A stretch of DNA of 64,000 bases from Undaria pinnatifida (lineage: Eukaryota > Sar > Phaeophyceae > Laminariales > Alariaceae), in assembly GCA_012845835.1 (NCBI GenBank), contig JABAKD010000009.1, forward strand, positions 4,440,904 to 4,504,903. Direction: 5' to 3'. Below, one piece after another: positions 12,293-24,880 of the stretch. The stretch's first letter is position 1. Each line of letters opens with the position of its first letter. A program made the translations under genes and the position numbers. The notes beneath the pieces are model-generated. The model was not told the DNA's origin, did no database searches, and saw only the letters and a program-made list of their open reading frames with translations.

Positions 12293-12376
12293 GTGCCATG
12301 TATGTGGCGTATTCCTCTTCCGCCCACATTAACGGTATTACTCATTTCCAGATCAACAAGGCCAAGGACCACGGAG
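12293..12376 (+). pseudogene. Pmp-like beta-helix repeat exon 2, donor lost
   Basis: Acceptor TGCCCACAG ends at 12292. The 84-nt phase-1 exon encodes GAMYVAYSSSAHINGITHF then QINKAKDHG. The expected donor GTGAGA reads ATGAGA at 12377, a single G-to-A change. Length, phases and repeat pattern match the exons at 13208 and 17695. The protein repeat would form one turn of an extracellular beta-helix. Confidence 0.65.
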
Positions 12377-13207
12377 ATGAGATGCACTTTCTTCGATAGA
12401 AATCCTGGGTGTACATGCGAAAGAAGCTTCGCATGAGCGAGTTGATGCCTGCCCACCGCCGGCGCGGCACATGCCCGCAACCGGTCTCCTGTTCCAAGTA
12501 CATGAACCGGGTCAAACAAAACAATGGCATAGATATGCAGGGAGTTTAACAGCGCTACCCCTTATACGATGGCTTCCTTTCTTCCCGAAACTGAATAACG
12601 TATCGGGGACGATTGCGGACTCAGGCCTATGAGCATAAATCGGCAAGATGAGAACGTTTCAAATGGTTCTACGATAGGGGTAATGTGGGACGCGTGGTAG
12701 GATAGGGACGGAAGTTTTCATTGTTTTTTTGGGGGAAGCACGGCATTCCTCCTTTATATGTTACAGGCCCGAATCCCCTACCAATTGTAAATGAAAGTTT
12801 CAAAAAACGAGTGTCTAGATGTAAAGGCGTTAACTCAATACCGTAAGAACGCCATGCTGTCGTTTCCCAGCATTTGCTCGGTGTATACCTAGGCCGTGGT
12901 ATTTGTTCATCGGGTTGGACAATATGTCTACTTTTCCCAAACTTGTGGTGGAGTGGGGTGTGTTGTACACATTGAGCTCCTCGTGTCATTAAAGGAGGTA
13001 AGTATACGAAGTGGTTGCGCCTCCATCGTAGCGTGTAACATTTGCAGGGAGGGATATATCGTGATATTACGCGTTGAGTCCTTAGCAGTGCATGCTTGCC
13101 CATTTGTTCCCCCCCTTCCTCGGAGAATGGTCTTGAGTAAAAAACCTGCCGCACATTGTGGATGATAAGCGTAACGCTGCATGAGTTTTTCATATTTTTA
13201 CTCGCAG

Positions 13208-13291
13208 GGGCAGTTTATGTCTATTCGGAATTATCCATAAACGCGTACGGGGACACGTCTTTCGTCACTAAACAGGCGGGCAAGAACGCAG
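13208..13291 (+). CDS. Pmp-like beta-helix repeat exon 3, intact splice sites
   Basis: It starts after CTCGCAG (AG at 13206-13207) and ends before GTGAGG at 13292. The 84 nt in phase 1 encode GAVYVYSELSINAYGDTSF then VTKQAGKNA. Acceptor, donor, length and repeat pattern are all intact, so this is the reference unit for the series. A 28-residue symmetric phase-1 exon can be duplicated or skipped without changing frame. No start or stop of the host gene was identified. Confidence 0.65.
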
Positions 13292-16200
13292 GTGAGGATC
13301 GAGCGACTAAAATTCCATTTGTTTAAAGACGAATTTGTTCTAACCCTAAAAAAACTTTCGTAACCTTGACACATCTGTAGTGTATGTCGATCGTTCGTTG
13401 TGCTGTTAATGTGGGGTGCTTTGACCACCCTGGGCCATGGCCGGCGGCAACGGCGCCCACTGTGGTACCCAATAGGACGTGCGCTATCAAAATTAAACGT
13501 CTTGTTAAAAAAGGCACATCTAGTAGCATAATATCTCGAGTAAAATTTGAACTGCAAAAGCTGAAAGTAGAAATGTATGAGCTACGTTTTTCTGCCCTAG
13601 GTGGTTCGAAGAACTTTGTGATGAGTTCACGTCGCGGCCCGATGCAGTGTCTGCGAGGCCATATGGTTTGCGTGCGCTTATGCTCAACGGCACGCCGGTT
13701 ATGGCAGAGTGAGCATAATCTGTTGTTTCACTTCACCTCGCCTCGTTAAATGACGTCGAGAGATGTGAAACCGCACCCTGAAGAGTAGTCTATACCAATC
13801 GTCCGGATTTTGGGCACAAGCCACAAGTACTGTAGGACTCGTTTCAAGAATATCCGTCCAATAGAGATTCATCCTACGATACCATAGAGGGTTCTCCGAT
13901 ATTTCCTGACGGTCTTCCCATAAGGATCTCCAGACACGGTACACTGGTATATAAGGAATATAGAGAAAAACTCTGCCCGATGAATACATAACATTTCCCA
14001 TGGCCTTCGTGTTTAACAAAAACATTGCGAATCAAACATCGAAACCCCGCCGACTTTGGCCTAAAGAGCCCCCACTCATCTTTCCCAAAGCGTTTTTGGT
14101 CAAACGTGTCACCTCTGTTATCGTAGCACGCGTTTCCTATGAACACAGTTTGGTCTCGGATATTTCCAGCACGATCGATGATACCCACCACGATCGATGC
14201 TGTGTTGGCGCCCCGGGCACTGGCAGTCTTGACAGACGATCTGTGCCGTTGTGGCTATATCTCGGTTTAATTTCGTTTTGCCGTCGCTAGTATTTGCGTC
14301 GAGCAGTAAACTGCACCAATTACTCTATTTTTTTTCCATTTCGTGTCCTATTAGAGCTTGACTCAGACCAAACGGACTACAAGTATCCAAGAGGGTATAT
14401 ATTCGCACGCGAACTCTATCTTTGTGACCTTGACTTAATTGGTCCGCCTTTGGTTTAACTCTGTGATCGGTGTGGGCCCACATGTATATCCAAGTCGTGC
14501 GCGGGTCAACCTTAACATACCTCATATTCATAATGCCTCACTCCCATGCCCCATCGTGTTAGCTGTAGTATGGGAGTAGCTTATCATTCAGTCAAGACAC
14601 TGGTTGTCTATACGTCTTTCATTCATTATTTTATTAGACCTAACGCCTGGCCATGACCAAAACCCCACCCCAATAATCCTATGCCGCCGTTGTCTGTTCC
14701 AGGTGTATTCACAGGTCAGTTTACTTTATGTGGGCCGGATTGGGTGGACTCAAATGGGCGCGGGGTGGGGCGGGGAGGGGCGGAGCGGGGCGGGGCGGGG
14801 TTGGGGTTGCGACATGCCCTGGTAATGTACCTAAGGTGGAGGTGCACTCTATCATATCCAAGAGTTCTTACGTGATGATCCACTCTTTACCCCCCCCCCG
14901 TCAGACAGATAACAACGTAGCCACAAACTGCTACAATCGTAGGTAGCCCGCGTCTCTCCATTTTTTAGTGTCGAAAAACCCTGAACCTACACGCGAGATT
15001 TTTACATCGTGAGGACCCGACACGATGGTAGGCACATAAGCCATGGTAGCCCTGAGACATCCGTCTCCGTCCCTCATTAGGGGTGCATCAACGACTTCCT
15101 CCAAAAAATCAGAAAAAAATTAGATGTTACCAGAAATGCGCCATAGTACACCTTGGAGTATGAACAGTTCTCCTACGTATACATTTAGATACTTTTGGGT
15201 CGAGGTCATCTAGATATGTGCAACCGGTAATGAGTTCTCAGGAGGTGGTAGATGATTCACGATCGGTGATTTCACTTATTTTCGCCGGTATGCCGAACGT
15301 CCTACCAATGGAGGGCAAAGGATTTGATGCCTTTCTGTGCACATCTAGATTTGAGGACTCGCTACGGAACCACATAAATCACTGTTTTCATGGATTCATG
15401 TTTCTTGCTGCCTAACGCCTTACCCGTGCCCATCCCACCCATAACGCAGGCCAGACACATGCTGCGATAAGGGTGAACGTATTGGCTGCTGAGGCTCCTG
15501 ACTGGGGTATCTCTCTAGATGGTCACATTCAAAACATTACGTCTGGGGAGATATATTAATGCCATTAGACATCCCATGCCCTAGGTATTATTAAACACAC
15601 AGCGAGCATTAAATTCGAAGCCACATTGGAGTTCCAATCAATCGGGATCATGGTGGTCCGTATTTCAGAGAATACAATGGCCGAAATATGTGATACACCC
15701 CTATCGTAAAACGCGTCGCCAACATACCGGTGGGGTCGGGGGGGCGTGGGGAGGGGTGCCCCTTGTTTGTACTGCCGTGGCCATGACACTCAACCAGTTG
15801 AGCGTTTACCCCAAAACGTTGTTTTTGTTGTAGCAAGGCTAAAGTAGGGGAGGTACACATTTCTTAACGGCCAGGCTTGAGTCATTTGCACGATTTGCTC
15901 TGAACCTCAGCGACGAAACGACTTCAGGCCATGTTTTTGACGCGGCGTGTCTTACCATTCCACTGCGATTTCATTCACAGATCGACACATAACGCCCAAA
16001 CCAAAGACAGCAAAGGAGCAGGTTGGTCGCTGACTCGAAGGAAGTGAGCCAATACACCAATTGGCCCCCAGAACAACAACATATTAACCTCTCTACCTTA
16101 CGCTTCGATGTTTTGGAGCGCAACGCCAAGCCATCATAGTGCGGTGGTTGTCGCGAAACCTGGGCCACGTGCTACGAGAAGGAGGTAGCAAGTTTCGGGT

Positions 16201-16667
16201 AAAATGGAAGTCTGAACTTGACGGGGTCTCCTCAGGTATTGTTCGTCTGAACTGAGTTTGTGTTTTTTAATACGTGTTTTTCAATACGTGGTATGGGATA
16301 TTTCGTGTGCCTGAGCCAGGGGATAGTACCTCTCGGGTATACTATACTTCAAAGAAGGAAAATTGCATTTTCATATTTCTCATACAATTAATCACTTTGT
16401 GTGGAGTGTGGTGTGGTGCTCTTCCAGTGCGACAAGTGGAGAACCTTGAAAAAACAATTGGCCGCACCTCCACTGTAGCATGTGTCATACTGTACTGTAT
16501 GCTGTACTGCTGTGCCACTGTACTATCGAAACTTAGCGGCAGCCGCCCGTGTTAGCGGTTTTTGAGTCGCTTCAAACAATCCATCGCTTTGTCCGATTCT
16601 CCGAAAGAAGGCCAATCCCGTGAACAAACTTGTCTCTTTACCCGTTGTTGCCTACGCGGGACATGTG

Positions 16668-16748
16668 GCGTTTTTGTTGCGTCCAACTCCTTTGTTCACA
16701 TCCACGGCGGTACCTCTTTGTACGATACAGCGTCCACCGATAACGGAG
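16668..16748 (+). pseudogene. Pmp-like beta-helix repeat exon 4, acceptor lost
   Basis: 81 nt (27 residues) encode GVFVASNSFVHIHGGTSLY then DTASTDNG, ending at a good GTGAGT donor (16749). The acceptor position that should read AG reads TG (16666-16667). An upstream frame stays open, so an alternative acceptor is possible, but the alignment to the other exons favours acceptor loss. Confidence 0.55.
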
Positions 16749-17694
16749 GTGAGTAACGTCTTATCATATGAGATTGACACCATACTTAACGTTTCACTGT
16801 TTGATTAGATAGTATGCTCCATAGTCTATACGATGAAAGTTGACAGTAGTCGGGCTATCATGATAAGACGGGTCACACATCAGACGTCTGTAGTTGTACT
16901 CTCTGTTGGCTGCTACAAGGTACCTGGGGATAGACCTAATGGGCCATCCCACGGTAATGGTTGAAGCTTTTGGGCCGGAAGGTTCGGAACGCTTGAGCTC
17001 TTGAAGCCTTGGAACTAGCGGGTATAGTACGATCAACATACCAGCATGTTCGATTTGATAAGACGTAGAAATGTTGACTGTGTTGCGCGAACGAATATAA
17101 CGAATATCTTCGAAGTCATCTTTCGTGTGAAATATTGAACTCCTCACGTCTAGAGCTTCCAAACGTTTGGTGCACCCCTAGCGTGAAATGGCTCCAACAT
17201 AATGTCGGCTCTGCCTCGTAGGAGCTGTGCGCGCCACTAATACAAGGTGATGTTTGACGGATAAACAAAAGGTAACCTCTACCAACAAAGTATATCGTTG
17301 ACCATTTGAAAAGACAAACGACACGTAGCGAAGACACAGAGACGGGTGATAATAATAGCGATATTAAGCTAGACGTATGTATAGGACAATGGTTTTACGA
17401 GCACGATCGATGTAGCGCTTTTTGGGTCAATCTTTTTGTGGCCAACGAAACTACGGCGCACCACCCAACCTCGTCGACATGTCGTTCATTTCACGCTCGA
17501 TACCTAGGCCGTTGGATTATTCATCGAGGGTTCCCTTTACTCCGGTCGTGTTAGAGTGGAAAGTTTGGGAGGAGAGATCCCCACATTACAGTGAGGAACC
17601 GCAACAAGAACGAGGTTCCTTTTCCCTCGTTAGTACGCGCCCGTCCTCGTTATCCATCCATTTGCTGCTTTTGTCCTTTATTGTCCACGCGCAG

Positions 17695-17778
17695 GTGCCA
17701 CATACTTGTTTTCTAAATGTTCAGTCGAAATTGTTGGGACCATTTCCAGTTCCAACAGCAAAGGCGAGGACGACGGAA
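17695..17778 (+). pseudogene. Pmp-like beta-helix repeat exon 5, donor lost
   Basis: Acceptor CGCGCAG ends at 17694 after a pyrimidine-rich tract. The 84-nt phase-1 exon encodes GATYLFSKCSVEIVGTISS then SNSKGEDDG. The donor position reads ATGACA where GTGAGx is expected. A further possible remnant follows at 18053, where TTTCAGCTAACAG precedes GTGCTCTATGTA, but it meets a stop after ten codons. Confidence 0.55.
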
Positions 17779-18662
17779 ATGACAAGAACGCCTCTGTACA
17801 ATTGGGATTTTTCGAGGCTCGGGTGGCTTTTTATGGATCGGGGCGCACGCTACGGTCGGAGTAGCCCCCAGCTTTCTTCCACGCTTCCTAACCTGAGGTG
17901 CTTTGTTTGGAGCATTAAAATATGATACCCGGGGAGCAACCCCATGTCCGGGGTATATCACGCGACACAATAACATATATTTTAAAACACGATTGATATT
18001 GCGACGACGTTGGAATGAAGAGGCGGCGTCCTTCAGAAAACGTTTCAGCTAACAGGTGCTCTATGTATCCTAGCACGCGTCTAGGGCCGGACAAGGGGAG
18101 CTAGACGCACCCTGAGACGTTGGAAAACCTCCTGACGTTACCCGACCCAACCGTTTGAATTTGGGGCACCTCGAGACACATTCTGGCTCGATCCGCGAAA
18201 GCCCTGCGGGTCGGGTCATGTCTTGCGGAAGAACCTCTAGATAAGAAATAATATAGAATGGTTTCAACCACGCCGCAATACTGTGCTTGAAAACAGCATC
18301 ACGTCATGGTTTCATGACCGCCTCCAACTAAGTGTTAGTTGTTCTATAATGTATCATATTTAACACGGTTTCGTAATATGAATACCAGCATTTCATCAGA
18401 CAATGTGGTTTGAAGAAAGGCTCCAAATATGTTCAATTTTAGCACATTTTCGAAACGCCGGCAAACGATTTTCAATATAGAACGGTTATTATTATATTAC
18501 AGTATATAATAAATCCTCGACAAAATTCATGCCTTCATAGGAACGGCTCTAAACAAAATTCAACATATCGCACATATTCGCATTTATCCCCTTCGTTCTC
18601 ATTGGCGGTGACATTGCATGACCACATCACCTCGCCTGTATTTGGCAAATGTATCTCTTTCT

Positions 18663-20190
18663 CATAATTAGCGATGTCAGCAGATAATAGTAACTACATG
18701 ATTGTACCTATCGATTGAAGTATTCTATCTGTCGCTCCATGAACAGTATAAATTATGAAGTTTTCAACACGTTGTTTACTACACCTAAAAACTGGGTTGC
18801 ATACTACATGAAACATCAAATCTTCTAGAGTAATAAACATTACCAGGCGGGTGATATAAAGGGGTGCCTTCTTGCTGCAACCGTCAGATACGTCCCCTTT
18901 AAGGGTATATAGTTTGCGCGCACATGTTGAAATGCCCCCACCCCCCGCAACTCGATCCCTCTTGTTCAAACGCCCCACCTGAAATCAAAATCTACCAGAG
19001 TAGTAAACACTACCAACCAGCTGACATCAACTCATTATGCCTTTAGTCATTCATGCCGTAGCTCCAACTCGTCTACGCCCTCCTTCCCCCTCCGCCCCCC
19101 CCCCCCTCCACCCTTGTTCCCCGCCCACTTCGTTCAAACGCCCCACATACAATCGAAATCGGCCAGAGTAATAAACACTTTTACGCAATTTATATCACGT
19201 CCTTTTCTTTCTAGCCATCCATGACGTAGCTTTCATTCATCCCCCCTCCCCGCCTCCAACGTCCCCTCCTTCCCCACACCCCGCACGATCGCCTAGACCC
19301 AGAACCGCGCGTATAGCAAGCCGCTACACATATGATTGATACGCGCGATCGGAGTATCACACACAATGTTGCCGAGATGGTTTTTGATCAAATCCTTGAT
19401 CTCATAGCTGGAAAGTATTATATTTTTTTAGGTGGCTTAAACCTCTTGAACACCCTCCCCCGCCCCCCCCCCCATTATTCATTATTTATTATTTTCCTCG
19501 TTCTCTCTTGCTCAATCGCCCCACCTAATATTGAAATCCGCCAGAGTAATAATGCTTCAACTCCTCGGATATCACCTCATTAATCGTTTTAAGGCCGTCC
19601 ATGCCGCTACTGCAATTCCCCCCCTCCCCCGCCACCCCTTCCTCACCACTCGCACCATCGCCCAGACTTAGCACCACGCGTATAGCAAACCTCTACATCT
19701 ATGCGACCTAAAGCCCCCCACCCCCCACCCCCCACCCCCACCACACATACATCCCCCCCCTACCCCACAAGAAGGATATATAGTTTCCACGAGCAAATTG
19801 AGCTGCCCCACCTGTCCCTCCCCCCTTCCTACCCTCCCGTCCCCTTTTCGATCAAAATCAGCCCCACACGTCCTTAAACCTCCGCCCCCCCCTCACCGGT
19901 TATTCGAGTTACAGGATTCACTTCATAAACTGATGCATTTGCTTTCACAGCGCTGTCAGATTTTTTTCCCCCTCAGAAACGGGTTTCAGAATTTTCCGCG
20001 AAGATTGCCTAACATCACCCTGTTGACCCCGAAAGCTACACTGTAGTTGCAAGGGAAGTCGCCGACCTTTATCCTTAATGAGGACACACAACTCGTAATG
20101 CGCGCGATCGGAGTATCACACACAGCTTGCAAAGATGAGTTTCGACGAAATCTTCGATCTCACAGCTGGAGTGTATTTTCAATATATGTA
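18663..20190 (-). repeat. Complex C-rich repeat, left member of an inverted pair
   Basis: In reverse complement the sequence follows 44130-46550. Matching landmarks at the outer end are CTGACATCGCTAATT and GCAACCCAGT, and at the inner end CAGCTGTGAGATCGAAGA, TTTGCAAGCTGTGTGTGA and TACTCCGATCGCGCG. Internally there are repeated units with CCAGAGTARTAAACACT landmarks (near 18830, 18995, 19167, 19540) and C-runs. The arms are clearly diverged, unlike the LINE palindrome. No coding capacity was recognised. Confidence 0.75.
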
Positions 20191-20191
20191 A

Positions 20192-20272
20192 TATATTGTT
20201 AGTTACCTTTGGTATATTGTTGGGTGTATTGTTGGGTATATTGTTAGCTATATTGTTGGAGATATTGTTACA
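20192..20272 (+). repeat. TATATTGTTGG minisatellite
   Basis: At least six imperfect copies of an 11-13 bp unit (TATATTGTTGGG, TATATTGTTAGC, GATATTGTTAC) lie directly beside the inner end of the C-rich repeat. Confidence 0.8.
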
Positions 20273-20611
20273 TATGGCACATGATACGATAGAGGTAGCA
20301 CCTTTCGTGTGAAAGGCTGTCTCGCTTTGTCCCTAGGGCATGGGTTTTTTCCTCCGGCATCATAGCAGTTATTTCCCCCCCCCAAATTAGTCGTTGGGAC
20401 ATGTGTTCACCTCCAAAATTTCCCGAATCATTCGTCAGGACATGTGTTCACCTTCCAAAGTGAGGAACCCCAGGAGAAAATTGGTGCAACTCTGTCGTAG
20501 TACGCGTGGTACGTGGCGGCCAGAAGCACCGGCACTATAGCGGCAACCGGCACAACGACGCACTACCGCCACTACTGGTTGCATTTAACTGCTATATTTC
20601 TGTGTCGAGGT

Positions 20612-20898
20612 CACGGCTACGATAGGGTATGGGGCTGCCCACTTTTTCACTAGCGGGTTGAAGTCTCCATTATTTAGCCCACGTGACGATTTAACCCACT
20701 GACAAAATAATTATGGTAGGAGTTCTTGTTTGGTCATTATAGCTAAAGTTCCCATTGCAGATCCACATCGCCAACTGGAAACGTCAACAAAGCCTTAACA
20801 CTGCGTAGCAACACAGGGGTCAGTCGGGCAAGAGAACCTTAGCTACTGCTAAAGCGGCCACCAAAAATAACACTCTCACCGTAGCCTGGGTCCCGAGC
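20612..20898 (+). mobile_element. Degenerate MITE family 1 relative
   Basis: The left end GTCACGGCTACGATAGGG and right end CACCGTAGCCTGGGTC resemble the termini of the intact 268-269 bp MITEs, at a comparable length (about 285 bp). CGAG flanks it on the left and occurs one base beyond the right terminus, so a 4-bp target duplication is possible. The interior is not recognisably similar. Confidence 0.5.
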
Positions 20899-21337
20899 GA
20901 TTTTACGGGCGTCATGATAGGCAACCGGCACCACTCAATCGGCACTGACGCAGATCTCTACAGCTTTAGTATCAATATTATCCTAGTAAGAGGCCATGCT
21001 ATTGCAATGTAAGGGAAGGATTCCTACTGCGCTGTAAAACTAACTAAAACGCTTGAGATTCGCTTTTGTTTCAGCATTATTCTATTTACTTATTTGTTTG
21101 GTGGAGTGCGCGAACGATTTTAACGTCAAACATACTCCGATTGTGGGACACCGAGAAACCTAGACGAGTCCCCTTCAGTAGTGTGGTTCTCGAAATAGCT
21201 TCCCGTTGTGACCGAAGGAAGGGGGTGGGGGTTGGGGATGTGAGTGATGCGCGTGCGACGACAAGGGTAGTCGGTTCGATATTTTTTTGGGGAAGGTGGA
21301 CAAGGGTTCGTTACGGTTATGTCGTCGAAAAGTCACT

Positions 21338-24300
21338 ATAAGCTACTTGCATTAAGGATTTTAAATCGTAATTTTGGCTGTGGGGGGAGAAAAATCGAGA
21401 AAATAATAACTTGGTTAATGTAGGGTCATGGCCCAGTTTGAGAGGGAAAAAAAGCATAGTAGAATCCCATATAAGAAAATTGAACAATCGACCAGCCAGC
21501 CAGGACACCAACACATCGAGGCACACATCATCTTCCACAAAGCATCCCGGACACACCAAACGGCATCCACAACACCCAAGCACCCTCCCGAAGAGGCTGC
21601 CAGGTTCCTGGTGGACGATCTGCGGGATTGCCCACGGCAGACAGGCTGACGCGTCATCAAGAGTGCCCGAAGCGGCGCAAATTCAGCTCTTTGCTACGAA
21701 CACGTAGCAGCCAGCAAGCAATTTTCGAAATCGAAAGGCTCTTCTCACGTTCTTTGGAGACCGACGAGCTGTGGCCCACACACAAACGCAACGCGCCACA
21801 AGTGCTCCACACACGCCGACGCCACAGGTGCGGAAGGTTCAACCGGCCCCATACCTGGCCCGCAGCAAAGCCTGTTTGCAGCCCACCAACAACAACAGCA
21901 GTAGTAGTGCGGCCTTTCGGCGTTTTTGAATATTTTGAGCAGTCTGCTCAATAATCAAAAAGCCACACCGGTACATGAAAACCCGCGAACAGTTTGAAAT
22001 TCAAAAGCTCGGAGATCGGAAGACAGGAGGACGACACCATGCAAGGCATACATGTACCATAGACACGGTGGTGCGCCTTTCTTCACCCTGAAGCAGCTCG
22101 TCTCTACCCCTGAGGCAGCCGGTCTCCACTCTTGAAGAAGCCCGTGGTCTCCACTGTTTCCACCGTTTCGAAGCCACGAGTTTCCTCCTTTGGAACCCTC
22201 CTTGTTTTGCCCGGCCGTTTCCCATGTTACACCATCGGTGTATCGGCCACTTCCGGTCTTGCAAGGAGGACGGCACAGATGCAACTTTTGGTCTTCGGCT
22301 AGACGATCCAGGCAGATGTTTGTGGCTCGCGAGACGTCGGCCGGATGGCCAGGAGTGGTCAGCGAAACATTCGAGAGTTTCATCATTTATTGATGTTACA
22401 AACGAGATCGACAAAATCGGCAACACAGATCTTGCCTTTAAATATCTACTGCTGCTGTACATCATGACGTGGTAATCGATGACCCGTCCTAGGTGTTTAC
22501 TTGTAAATCGTTTCATATTGTTTTTAGTCTCTGTCCCGTCTCCCCCTCCTCTGGCATGAAACCCAATCCAACCACATTATCAACATACATCAAACATCAT
22601 TGTCATCAGAGCCTTCAAACCGTTTTGCCTCGTTCCCAGCAGTTGAGCACATATCAACAGCAGTTGAGCACATTATTAACAGCAGTTGAGCACGTCATCA
22701 ACGCACGAGAAAGAGTGAAAGAAAATTGCGCCGCAGAAACCCACACAGCAGCAGCAGCACAGCAGCCTGTACGCGGTCGGTAGTCAGCGTGGAGGGTAGG
22801 AACCGGTCGCTGGGCTCCCTGCCGTGTGTACTTATACCCTGCCGTGATGTTTGCTGCGGTGCAATTTTCCGTTCTGCAACAATACCTCTTGTTCATACTC
22901 CTAGCCTAAACTTCCAAGAATCATAAAAGTATACCACAGCACAGCCGGTAGCATGACCAGAAGATTGTTTGTGATGTGTGGTGAGTACACCCGGAGTCCG
23001 TGCTTATTATCGATCCTAGAGACATACAAATTATTGTGAGACAGGGCAAACAACAATCTCAATAAATTAGGAATGAAACATAGTCTAATGAATCAAGTGA
23101 AACGCCGGCGTACCGGGCACGACAGCAAAACAAAACGAGCGAGACCATAATATAAGGAAAAAATTGAAACTTAAAAAAGTAAACGCCAGGGAGGGGCTCT
23201 GAAGAACGAGAGATGCAAAAACGCCAGAACGGCTACAAGAAACACAACCTACGTGCTGGTGAAGGGAAACAGCTAACTGTTCCACGGACAAAACAGCAGG
23301 AAGAGGAGGAAGATACCGGCCTATGGCCGGCGGGGAGGGAAAACAAGTTAACAAAAAGAGGAAAAAGACAACAGCTGAAAACGAGCAAAGCAAGCAAGAC
23401 AACAAGTAAATGGCATTACTGCCGCGTTCGCGCTTCCCCCTTTGATCTCGATGAATACACACAAAGGAAAACATTACCGCTCACTGTAATGTTTAGGGCT
23501 ATGCCATAGTACTTCAACACGCTCCACAAAGTAGTCAAACCGGTAGCTTGCCACACCATGTACCATTTCGATTCGGCGTTCATCCACAGCTGTAGCGGTA
23601 CGCCCCCCCCCTCCCCCCCTCCCTCCAGTTTACCCTTGTTGCTGTTCTTGGTGTCCACTGTTTCGTGGATTAATCAGCTCTTACCCGCCTCGGTCCTATG
23701 CTATTTCGCGATGAAGCGGCCCGCCGCGTCGACGACCCCCCGGTACCAGTTTCCACTCCTCTTAGCCGCCCTCGACCATAGCACACTTTACTCCTAACAG
23801 CAAAGCGGGGTTGTCCGTTGAATGCGTTGATATCGTCTGCTACAGCTTGGGCCCAGTTGTTTTCTGGTCGGCCTGGTCCCGGGTTTTCCCCACACCAACC
23901 ATCGTCCCGAACATCAACCGATGAGTCAGCCGCTCAGTTGTCGTCCTTTGTACGGCTCCCGCAAAGAGGAGGTGGCTTTTGCGTGGTCGTCTCAACGCTT
24001 TCACATTGTGTTGAGGGTCTTGGCGGTCGATATATGGTGGTCGGTGCGTTGTCGGAGCTGGGAGCCCAAATCAGTTAGGAGGAGGTTTGAGTGTTCCGTT
24101 CATAGGTCAGCAAAGCGCCCCTGGCAGAGATTCCGAGCCACACGCCCGTACAGTAGGGTGTCAATCTCCTCGGTCCTTAACAGGCGCACCTTTAGTATGA
24201 ACGAAGCATCTTCCATATCGTACAGCTCACGCTTGAAACGATCGTAGAATGTCCCGCTTGACACGATCGTAGCATGCCCACGCGAGTGGGATCTGTCGAT

Positions 24301-24880
24301 AATTTATGGCGTAATGTCGGTGCTTTCGTTGATAAGACCGCGCCCAGACAAAGAAAATGCATCGTCTGCATACATACCTCTGGCCAGCCGCTTCGATAAC
24401 AAGCGGTGGGGCTGGGAGAACCTTGTTGAGAGTGCGGGGTATCGTTGTCTCCTTTTTCGTTTCGCACAAGGTGAGGCCTGCTGTTTCGAAAACGGTCACA
24501 CTGAAAGTCATCTTTGCAAGGTTTTCCTTTGATTTACAAACATCGCCTTCATCGTCGGCGTACAGCATACCGCAGACTGGCCTCCGTACATGTGCCAGTG
24601 TTTCAACCTCCAACCCGCCCTCCCCGAAGTCCTCCTCGAGGTGCACCAAGTCCTCAAAAAATCTGGGTCCTCACTGAAACTTAGCGGAACTGAATGTAAC
24701 GCTGTGTGCGGGGAAAAATTCATTGCAAAGAGGAGACGGTACACATCCTTGCCACAATCCCTGAGTGACGTCACGCCATTCATAGTCTTCACAGTGTCAT
24801 CCATACGCACCCGAGCTCGCATGCTTTCGTGGAACTGGCCAATAACGGTCAACATCGTCTCTGGTACGTCATCCGCGTGC
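21338..24880 (-). mobile_element. Left arm of LINE palindrome (non-LTR retrotransposon 3' portion)
   Basis: Read on the minus strand, 24880 to about 24100 encodes LINE reverse transcriptase, followed by about 2.7 kb shared with the opposite arm. The outer limit is exact: ATAAGCTACTTGC at 21338 pairs with its complement ending at 28858, and the next bases differ. The inner limit is about 24850, where GTTATTGGCCAGTTCC is the first shared block. This arm keeps a 325-bp stretch that the right arm lacks. Confidence 0.85.
22001..22516 (-). other. 171-codon open frame in left LINE arm, function unknown
   Basis: A frame starting MKRFTSKHLGRVIDYHVMM stays open for 171 codons and is duplicated almost unchanged in the right arm (27682-28197). 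The C-terminal half is Arg/Trp-rich and contains a short internal DNA repeat (GTGGAGACC / GAGACGAGCTGCTTC). A second overlapping frame (22386-21955) is also open, which makes composition a likely explanation. No domain was recognised. Confidence 0.3.

Noticed and set aside
12377-17784. AT-AC (U12-type) introns at the ATGAGA and ATGACA donors
   Set aside because: U12 AT-AC donors read ATATCCTT. These do not, and single-base decay from GTGAGx explains them better.
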